Positions 7,816-15,800 of a stretch of DNA of 64,000 bases are shown here, piece after piece (position 1 is the stretch's first letter; each line of letters starts with the position of its first letter). A program made the position numbers and the translations under genes. The DNA is taken from the NCBI GenBank assembly GCA_019634625.1, contig JAHCBA010000012.1, positions 1-64,000 on the forward strand, read 5' to 3'. Below the pieces are notes generated by a model that worked only from the letters and a program-made list of their open reading frames with translations, made no database searches and had not been told where the DNA came from. This DNA is from Verrucomicrobiia bacterium (GTDB taxonomy: Bacteria; Verrucomicrobiota; Verrucomicrobiia; Limisphaerales; CAIMTB01).

Positions 7816-10080
7816 CTATTTCTGGGCGGTGGCGGACCGGCCATCGAAGACCAAACGCTGCCCCTTGGCGGCGAGGAGATCGAGATAGTCGCGCAGGATG
7901 TCGAGGGTCTCGCGCAACTGGGGTTCGAGGCGCTCGGGTTCGTCCCCGGCCTTGTCGGCCTTGTCCGCCTCGTCCTCGACCTCTGTGCCGCTGGCGGCGG
8001 CGAGGAGCGGTTCGTCGTCCTTGGCGGCCGCTGCGGTGAGCAGCCGGGCGGGTTCATTCCTGGCCACCATGTCGAGGGTCACCTCGAAGATGGGCAGGGG
8101 CTGGGGATCGAACTCGCGGCGTTCCTTCTTCCGAGCCTCCTCGCGGGTCTTGCGCTCCTCCTTCTCGGCGAGGCGGACCTGTTCATTGAGGGAGACCGAC
8201 GGATCCTCGCGCCGGCGTTTGAGTTCCTCGATGTCTTCGAGGATGTAGGCGTATTCGCGGCTGACGGCGACGCGGTTGGCCGAGCGTTCGCGGAGAACGG
8301 CGAGGTAGGGATCCACGTGGTCCATCCGCTGGAAACGGAGCGGGGTGGTGCGGTCGGCCGGCAGGCAGTTTGGCAGGTAGGATTCGCCCAGTTCCATGTG
8401 GTCAAGGATGGTGGGAAGGGCGATGTCGGGAGTGACGCCGTACTTCTGGGTGGTTCCGCCGGCGATGCGATAGAACTTGGAGACGGTGAACTTGAGCTTG
8501 CCCGCATACGGCCCGACGGTGCGCTGACTGAAGAACTGGGTCAGCGGGATCAGGGTCTGTACGGTGCCCTTGCCGTGGGTGGCGGAATCCCCGACGACGA
8601 CGGCGCGCCCGTAATCCTGAAGGGCGGCGGCGACGATTTCGGAGGCCGAAGCGCTCTGATGTCCGACGGCAATGGCGATCGGGCCGTCCCACACAATCTT
8701 CGGATTGTCGTCCTGAAGGAGCCGGGTGTGGCCGTTCTGGTTCTTCACCTGAACCACCGGTCCCTGGGGAATGAAGAGGCCGGTCAGGGCGATGGCTTCC
8801 TCGAGGATCCCTCCGCCGTTGCGGCGCAGGTCGAGCACCAGGCCTTCGACCTTCTCCTCCTTCAGGCGATGGATGAGCTTCTCCACGTCCCGGGCGCAGT
8901 TTTCGTAAAACTGGGGCAGGATCACGATTCCGAGGCGCGTGACCCGGCCATCCTCTCCCGGGAGGTCCACCAGACGTGCCTTGGCGAACTGCTCGGTCAG
9001 GGGGATGTCGTCGCGAATCAGGCGGATCTCACGGCGGGCACCGTCCTCGGAATCGGCCGGAATGATGGTGAGGCGGACTTCGGTGCCCTTCTGGCCGCGG
9101 ATGAGTTCGACGACCTTGTTGAGGCGCATCTCGACGACATCGACGGGTTCGCCGTCGCCCTGGGCGACGAGGACGATGCGGTCCTTGGGTTTCAACTGAC
9201 GGCTGCGCTCGGCGGGTCCGCCGGGGACGAGGCTGCGGATGCGGGTGTAGCCGTCATCCCATTCGAGGAGGGCGCCGATGCCGGTGAGGGAGAGTTTGAC
9301 GTTGCTGATCTCGAACTGGCGGGCCTCGGAGGCGCTCATGTAGTCCGAGTGGGGATCGAAGGCGTTGGCCAGGGAGGTGAGGTAGAGGGAGAGGATCTCC
9401 TCGCCGTCGTACTCCTTCATGGTCTTGAGGAGGCGCTGGTAACGCTTGGTCAGGTTGGTGACCACCTGCTGGGGATCGTCGTTGGCAAGCCGGCCCTGGA
9501 GGAGATCGAACTTCACCCGCAGACGCCAGAGTTCCTCCGCCTCCTTCTCATTGCGAGGCCATGGGCCCTTCGAACGTTGGGGGTTGAACCGCTCGTCCGT
9601 CGTGAAATCCACCGGGGCGGCAAGTTGTTCGAGGGCGAAGGCGGTCCGACTTTCGAGGCGTTCGAGGTAGCGCTGGAAGATCACGTAGGCCGGGGAGGCG
9701 TCGTTGGCCTGGGTCAGGTTGTCCAGGCTCTCCGCATAGCGCCGCCCGAACTCGTCCACGTCCTCCTGGGTGAAGACCAGCCGGCTGTAATCCAGGGTCG
9801 AGAGGTAGTTGGTGAAGAAGGTGCGCGACATCGCATCGTCGAAGGGCGCCTGCCGGTAGTGGCCCTGGACGAGCACCTCGGCGGTCGCGCGGGCGATCCG
9901 GCCGGCCTCGGAGGCGGTGAGGCTGACCGCACGCGGTCCGGAGGCCGGGGGCGGAACGGATTCGAGAAGGGGCTGGTCGCGAGACCCGGAGACCTGCGCG
10001 TGTTGGGGCGAGCGCGACTGGGTGAGGCCCGCCAGGGAGATCGCCGCCACCAGCATCGCTTGGATCACAAGGGTGTTCAT
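7816..10080 (-). CDS. prc: Tail-specific periplasmic protease (Prc/CtpA family, S41)
   Basis: 754 residues from the ATG at 10080 (signal peptide MNTLVIQAMLVAAISLAGLT); the longer frame upstream runs through a repeat and is rejected. Order of domains: N-terminal helical region (about 40-260), PDZ (about 270-370), S41 protease core with GLVLDLRRNGGG, Ser cluster SASASEI (Ser476-480, Ser478 the likely nucleophile) and Lys504 in HGKGTVQ, then the long charged C-terminal domain found in E. coli Prc (LAEKEERKTREEARKKERR). It degrades or trims periplasmic proteins from their C-termini. No partner gene is adjacent. Confidence 0.95.
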   Translation of the reverse strand: MNTLVIQAMLVAAISLAGLTQSRSPQHAQVSGSRDQPLLESVPPPASGPRAVSLTASEAGRIARATAEVLVQGHYRQAPFDDAMSRTFFTNYLSTLDYSRLVFTQEDVDEFGRRYAESLDNLTQANDASPAYVIFQRYLERLESRTAFALEQLAAPVDFTTDERFNPQRSKGPWPRNEKEAEELWRLRVKFDLLQGRLANDDPQQVVTNLTKRYQRLLKTMKEYDGEEILSLYLTSLANAFDPHSDYMSASEARQFEISNVKLSLTGIGALLEWDDGYTRIRSLVPGGPAERSRQLKPKDRIVLVAQGDGEPVDVVEMRLNKVVELIRGQKGTEVRLTIIPADSEDGARREIRLIRDDIPLTEQFAKARLVDLPGEDGRVTRLGIVILPQFYENCARDVEKLIHRLKEEKVEGLVLDLRRNGGGILEEAIALTGLFIPQGPVVQVKNQNGHTRLLQDDNPKIVWDGPIAIAVGHQSASASEIVAAALQDYGRAVVVGDSATHGKGTVQTLIPLTQFFSQRTVGPYAGKLKFTVSKFYRIAGGTTQKYGVTPDIALPTILDHMELGESYLPNCLPADRTTPLRFQRMDHVDPYLAVLRERSANRVAVSREYAYILEDIEELKRRREDPSVSLNEQVRLAEKEERKTREEARKKERREFDPQPLPIFEVTLDMVARNEPARLLTAAAAKDDEPLLAAASGTEVEDEADKADKAGDEPERLEPQLRETLDILRDYLDLLAAKGQRLVFDGRSATAQK

Positions 10081-10154
10081 GCGAAGTACGCCGGCAATCT
10101 GCCGCCATCGGGGGAGGAAGCAATCATCGATCTCGGGGGGGGCCTTGGGATCCG

Positions 10155-10323
10155 GTGCTTCCCGGAGGAGTGGGTGGGGAGGCGGCGAATCGGAGGGACG
10201 ATCACTGCGAGTCCTCAACCCAACGCTCCCCAACGCTCCACACCGTTGCGGCCTCGTGGAACCCGGCCCTCCGAAACGACGGTTCGCGAGGTTCGCACCT
10301 CCCCCCACAACGCCGGGATGCAC
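10155..10323 (-). repeat. Palindromic interspersed repeat, diverged copy
   Basis: This is a reverse-orientation copy of the element at 39001. It shares the internal blocks TCGGAGGGACGA, TGCGAGTCCTCAA, CCTCGTGGAAC and CGGCCCTCCGA, and ends with a CCGGGATGCAC terminus. Its own outer ends (GTGCTTCCCGG and the partner near 10313) are more diverged than in the other two full copies. It lies upstream of the protease gene. The insertion sequence beginning at 10333 starts just after its right end. Confidence 0.8.
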
Positions 10324-10332
10324 GGCCTGGGT

Positions 10333-10378
10333 CAGCAGTTCTCATTTTGGAAGAGTGGCCTGAGCGCGAGGGTGGACG
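10333..10378 (+). repeat. Left terminal inverted repeat of the insertion sequence
   Basis: 46 bp starting CAGCAGTTCTCATTTTGG, perfectly repeated in inverted form at 12747-12792. The identity stops abruptly at 10378. The target duplication GGCCTGGGT abuts its outer end at 10324-10332. Confidence 0.92.
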
Positions 10379-10502
10379 CGTGGGTAGTGGAAGGGTGGCG
10401 TGATCGACGAGGAGGGCCCTGGACGAGGGCGGAGGGGAGATTCGGGCAGGCGCAAGCCCCGCGGACCGAAAGGCCGCGGTGGGGCGGAGAACCCGGTCAG
10501 GC

Positions 10503-11790
10503 TTTTTTCGAGTACGGCCCCAGTTCGAGGCCTCGCATCATGAAGTCCAGGAGTTCGCTCCAGCCGGGAAAGTGGATGTAGAGGGTCAGGGCCCGGACAT
10601 GTTCGAAAGAACGTCCGGCGGAGAGCCTGGCGCGCAATAACCTGTAGGGCTCATCGAGCCAACCCAGCGCGGCATGCACGAGAGGCCAGGGTTCAAGGAG
10701 GTGAGGACCGCTGCCAGTGCTTCTTGCCGTATTCAAGTTGTGATCGAGATGATAGCCCTTGGTCTTGAGGGTGTTGTTGTTCTCGTTCTCGATCTTTAAC
10801 AGGCTAATGCCGAGGCTGCCAGGCTGGCGACGTTGGTTTCGTCGATCTTCCAGTCGTTGACCCAGGCATTGTAGTGATCTCGTCTGGCCTTGGGGGTTTG
10901 GTGACGCGAAGCTCCGAACCAGTTGACCTTCAGAGCATCTTTCCCCCTCGGCCAAAGGGGCGCCGTGGGTCATCGGTAGGTGTAGGTGAGCGTTTCGGCG
11001 CTTCTCGCGAACGCGCATCGCAAGGTGCGCGGTCGGTCAGGTTGGAGATCGATCCAACGGTAGAGGGCGATATGGGACGAGGGCTTGGCGGTGAAGAGGA
11101 AATGGCCGTCGTGGAGGAGGACCACTGACGGCAGAAGGGTTTGATGGGCACAGATGTCGTCGCCCAGAACCGTGACGGGTCCGCGTGGCGACGGTAGAGT
11201 TCGAAGTTGGCCTGGAGCCAGCGCTTGGCGGCAGCGATCTCGCAATCCTGCTTCTCGTGGCCGTCCTGGGGGCGATGTATTCGGGACGCAGGCGAAGACT
11301 TCGGCACGACCGGGAGCCACCATGACCGAGGGTCAGGGCCGTGTGAAAATAGATCCGCGGTCCCTTCTCGGGAGTGAGGTGCGAGCAACACGGTCCGTGG
11401 ACCTTCGCCGAAGAACGGTAGCCGGTGCCGTCCAGCGCGATGAGGCGATGGACTGGTGGACCCCGTGAAAGTCCTCCAGCAATCCTCGTCCCACCAGAGC
11501 ATCAGGACCCGGTCGGAAAATCGGATGCAGCCTCAGGGGACCGGATCGAGCATCTGTCGGACCTGGTTGTCGCTGGGAATACGGGTGATGCCGAAGAGGC
11601 TCTGGGCGTTGTCGCAGCCACGTGCCTGGCGCATCGCCTTCTGGTAGGCGAGAAGGAGGCGACTGGGTGAAAAAACCGCGAGGCGCTCAAGCCGAAGTCC
11701 TCCATCGCGTAGGACTTGTTGGTGCGCGACGCCGGGTCATGGCGGCAGCAGTGCCTCGCGCAGGTGATCCCGCCGCCGATTGAAGAAGGG
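10503..11790 (-). pseudogene. Transposase pseudogene (ISNCY-like DDE family), multiple frameshifts
   Basis: Read on the minus strand, recognisable blocks appear in changing frames. Near 11700-11530 there is an N-terminal part with AYQKAMRQARGCDNAQSL then FGITRIPSDNQVRQMLDPVP. Near 11290-11200 comes the very characteristic PQDGHEKQDCEIAAAKRWLQ. At 10795-10740 is KIENENNNTLKTKGYHLDHN, the conserved region containing the catalytic Glu in this family, followed by a C-terminal IHFPGWSELLDFMMRGLELG ending at about 10503. No single frame spans the gene, and there are stops and shifts near 11650, 11530 and 11400. It is therefore inactive. The order (DruA-like gene first, transposase second) is that of the element. 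Confidence 0.85.
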
Positions 11791-11795
11791 TGGGT

Positions 11796-12653
11796 TCATG
11801 GGCAAAGGCGCTGGCGCCAGTGCAAGCCCAGCGGGCGTACGAACACTTCCTTGGCGGTGGTGGAGGCGGTGTCGGAGGGGCCATTGCGTCCCCACTGCCG
11901 GTGGTTCGCCCCAACGGCAGCCGCGGCGGCGGTGCGAGGTGCCGGCAAAGCGGGATCGACGAAGGTCTCCACCAGGTCACGCCTTGTCCGTAGCGTTGGC
12001 GCCAATCCGGTCAGACGGCCGAGGACCCGGGCCAGGACATGGCTGGCCAGGTGGGGCACACGCACCCAGGCCGGGATGAGGAAGCGGGTATTGTTGGTCA
12101 GTCGCCAGCGATGCCGATGACGTTGTTCCTCGTTCAGCCGATGAAGGCGTCGCGCGGCCTGACAATGCCAGGCGGCCAGGCGAAAACGCGCCGCCAGGGC
12201 GCCCGGTCCGGGACAGACCAGGTAGCCGATGTTTTCGCCGACGCGGTTGCGAAAACCCAGGTAGTGATGGCGCTGGAGCGGTGCCCGAAGAGCGTCTTCG
12301 CGCGAACCTGGAGCCACGGGATCGATGCGCACCGGCTCAGGCTCGCCAGAATCGGCTTCCAGAACGCTGCAGTCAGCTCGATCTGGACCAGTTGCCGGTT
12401 GCGTCGATCGTTGACGCTGGGACGTTGACGCGAAGGCAGCCGAATCCAGCCACGAGCCTCCAACTTGAGAGCGAGCTGCGGCAGGCCATATCTTTGGGAC
12501 GCTGGCGTGTCGGTGTGCCAATCCCAACGCTGGCAGAGCTCTCTGTGAAATCCGGGTTCCGATGCCAATCCGGATGGTCGGCGAGCAGTTGCGGATCTCG
12601 GCCAGTTCCGCCGGGGTCAATCGCCGCCCCTGGATGACTTCGTCGACGACCAC
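11796..12653 (-). pseudogene. DruA-like (DUF4338) gene, frameshifted
   Basis: The C-terminal two thirds is in one frame and shows the DUF4338 signatures HHYLGFRNRVGENIGYLVC, NNTRFLIPAWVRVPHLASHV and RRDLVETFVDPAL. The N-terminus VIQGRRLTPAELAEIR is in the same frame, but the segment between (FHRELCQRWDWHTD, KLEARGWIRLPSRQRPS) is in another frame, with a short KDMACR block in the third, so at least two frameshifts interrupt it. DUF4338 includes DruA of the Druantia anti-phage system, but many relatives sit beside transposases. Here it lies inside a bounded insertion sequence, so an element-borne role is more likely than defence. Confidence 0.85.
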
Positions 12654-12746
12654 GGGCCTTGGCTATATCCGAGGAAGGGGTGTGAGTCCCGCAAAAAGTG
12701 AAAAAACTTTGGGAACACCGGCGTCCCATGGCCCGATCCCTCTGCT

Positions 12747-12792
12747 CGTCCACCCTCGCGCTCAGGCCACTCTTCCAAAATGAGAACTGCTG
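12747..12792 (-). repeat. Right terminal inverted repeat of the insertion sequence
   Basis: Perfect inverted copy of 10333-10378. The outer end is followed at 12793-12801 by GGCCTGGGT, identical to the bases left of the element. The ATG at 12780 that would extend the next gene lies inside this repeat, so it is not taken as that gene's start. Confidence 0.92.
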
Positions 12793-12866
12793 GGCCTGGG
12801 TTCGGGCGCGTTGCATTCTCATCCGGTTGGGTGACACCCTTCACCCACGGCCTCCCCTCCCCTGCC

Positions 12867-15800
12867 ATGTCGTCGTTCCATCCGATTGCCCCGGCGCTGC
12901 TTCTCCTGCCCGTCGCCGTTCTCGCGCTTTCCCTTCCGACCCTTGCCCAGCCAGCCATGCCGCATCGCGTGGCCACCGACGCCGGTGGCGGAAATCTTCC
13001 GGGCGTGAGCGGGTTCGAGTTGTTCCGGAACGGGATCTACTGGTGGAAGAGCGGTGCCCAGAACAGCGAAGTGGCCCGGCGTGAGGGCACCCTGGTGGTG
13101 AATGCAGCCCTTGGGATCCGCGCCCCGATCGAGTGGGTGGCCCCCGCCTCGCGTTACCTGGGCCGGGGATATGACTTCTCGATCGACGGCGCGGTGCGGG
13201 ACGATCTGTTCATCCACTACGCCGCCAACGGACTTCTGCGCCGCAAGCCCATTGCCTCCGACTTCACCGATGCCCTCGCCGACTCCACCCGGTTCCTGGT
13301 GGACCGGTTCTCCGGCAACCCGCCCCAGTTCAGCCGGGTGCCCGTCGCGGCCAACGGGGCCGTCCTCCTGTGGCGTGGTGACCTCTGGTCCTCGCACGCC
13401 GCCAACGGCCAGTTCACCATCCATCGTCCGGGTCCCCTGACGAGTTTCGTGTCCTTCTCGGCTGCCGGTGGTCCGGTGAAACGGATGGCGGTCGTGGAAG
13501 TGCTCCAGAACAACGGCTCCCGGCTGAAGGACTCCCTGCTGGTCCTCACCCAGGACCGGCTCCTGTACCTGTTTGACCTCGATCCCTTCAACGGCACCCC
13601 GCACCTGCTGGCCCGCAACGTCTGGGACTTCGGGGTCCGCAACGAATCCACCCTCGGCGGCGGCGGCCTGATCATCGCCCGCAACCACACCACCGCGATC
13701 TACGCCGCCACCGGGGACCTGTCGTCGTCGCGCATCAACGGACGACTCCTCCGCTTCTCCGCCCGCGACCGCACCTTCACGGTCGCCTACAACACGCAGA
13801 GCCCGAACCTCCAGGTCCGCGGCGTCGCCGTCACTGCCGACCGGCTCTACCTCACCGTGACCCCCCTCGACTGCGGGGGTGGCTTCGGCTGTCGGTACCG
13901 GGATCACGATGCCCAGATCCTCAGTCGCCATGCCCCGGCGCACAGCGACTTCGTATCCGGCAGTTTCGGCACCATCGCGGATCGCCTCACCGCCGGCGGA
14001 TCGCTCGAAGGGTTTCACCTCCGTTCCGACCGGCGTTGGCTGTACTGGACCACCGGCGACGACATCTGGCGCATTCCCGCCGACGCCCAGCCCATCGAAC
14101 GCGACTTTGAGGTCCTCGGCCTCGAGGTTGTGCAGACGACGCAGGATCTGGACAACTCCACGCGCCTGGTGGCCAACCGGCCCACCGTGGTCCGCGCCTA
14201 TGCCCGGCTGGCCCGGGACACCACCGGCGTCGGACGCTATGCGGTCAACGGTCAACTGCGCGTATTCCTCGACGGGCAGCCCCTGCCCGGCTCGCCCCTT
14301 TCGCCGATCAACCAGCCCACGATTGGTGCCACCGGCAATCTCGCCACACTCCGGTCCGGGGCGGACAACGGCTTCCTCTTCGAACTCCCCGCCCACTGGG
14401 TCCAACGGGGCCGCCTCCGGGTCGAGTTCACTGTCAATCCCGGCATGGGCATCCCCGAGACCGGTCCGAATCCGCTCGGCAACAACACCGTTCCCTCCGC
14501 CGACATCGAAGTCCTGCAAAGCGGCTCGCCCTGCCTTGTCTTCGTCCCCGTCCACACCGCCGCCCCCAATTACGACCCGCGCGACCCGGCATCGGGATTC
14601 GGTGCGATCCTCGCCCGCGCCCATTCCCTCCTGCCGGTGGACCGCTTCCGGTTTGCGCTCAAGGGGGACCGCATCAGCCGGCCGGTCGTGAGGATCAAGT
14701 CCGGGCCGCTGGGACTCCCCTACCCCGCCATCGACTACGAGCCGTTCGATGTTTCGGGCGGGTACGAGGACGTCATGACCTGGCTCTCGCTCTATTCCGC
14801 CTTCGAACGCGACCCCCGCGACTGCGGCGACACCCACTACGTGGGAACCGTCCACTGGCTCGCCAACACCACCTCGGCCGCCGGATCCGTGGCGCTCGGC
14901 CTCGCAAATCGCCCGGACACCGGGGTGGGCGTCGATCTCGTCGTCAAGATGGAACCGCCCGGCGTCATCCCGGGTGTCCCCCCGTGGGGAGATCCCCGGG
15001 GCGGCGAAACCCTGGCCCACGAACTCGGCCACAACTACACCCTCCGCCACATCGACCAGACCCTGTCGCCCCTGGGCTGCGACGGCGGACGTCCCCTCCG
15101 GGCCGGTGCCTATCCCCTCGACGCCTGCACCATCGGCATCGTGAATGCGGCGACCCTGACCTCGGAACTCGCCGACCGCACCACCCAGTACGGGTTCGAT
15201 CCCCTGACCGGCAACGTCATCGGCCCCACCAACGCCGCCGACCTGATGAGCTACCGGTCCTCCACCTGGCTGTCCAAACCCACCTTCGACACCCTCCTCG
15301 GACGCATCCCCGGCGTTCGAGGCGCCGCCGCACCGCACCTCGCGAATGCCCGCATCGAACCCCTTCCCGAGACCGTCGTGCTGGTCCACGGAACGCTCGA
15401 TCTCCTCCTGAACACCGCGGTCTTCCGCCCCTGCTACCGGCTCCCCACCGCGACCTTCGACCCCGCCAAGGTCGCTTCCTCCCTCCATCCGCCCCCCGTC
15501 GCCCACGACTGGAGGCTTCTCTGGGTGGATGCCGGCGGAACTCCGCTGGGCGAGTTCCCGCTCCTCTGGGAACGCGCCGAGGACGGCGACCCGAACCGGG
15601 CCGTGTGGACGCAGTTCCTTCCCGACCGGCCCGGGGCCGCCCACCTCGAGATCCGCCGCGGCGGGGTCCTCGTCGCCGAGTGCCGGCCGTCGGGCGCCTC
15701 GCCCTCGGTCAAGCTGCGTCCGCCGTCCCTCGATGCCGCCACCCATCGGCTCACGGTGGAATGGCAGGGCTTCGATCCCGACGGCGACCCGCTCGTCTAT

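Larger units (their letters stand above)
10333..12792 (-). mobile_element. Decayed insertion sequence with DruA-like gene and DDE transposase
   Basis: Boundaries are visible directly. A perfect 46-bp inverted repeat lies at 10333-10378 and 12747-12792, and each end is flanked by the same 9 bases, GGCCTGGGT (10324-10332 and 12793-12801), a target-site duplication. The 2460-bp element contains two minus-strand genes, a DUF4338/DruA-like gene followed by a transposase, both broken by frameshifts. The transposase belongs to the unclassified (ISNCY-like) group judging by its conserved blocks. The intact ends and duplication suggest a fairly recent insertion; the genes have since decayed, so this copy should not be autonomous. 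Confidence 0.9.

Noticed and set aside
7663-10581. Open frame of 972 codons on the plus strand opposite the tail-specific protease
   Set aside because: It is an antisense shadow of a GC-rich gene; the minus strand has clear Prc motifs and catalytic residues, whereas the antisense translation has no recognisable domain.
10497-11018. Intact gene for a 173-residue protein in the insertion sequence
   Set aside because: Only the C-terminal part of it (from KIENENNNTLKTKG) matches transposase; the start comes from another frame, so it is part of a broken gene.
10333-12792. An active Druantia defence system
   Set aside because: Only a DruA-like gene is present and it is frameshifted; druB-E are absent, and the gene lies with a transposase inside an insertion sequence.
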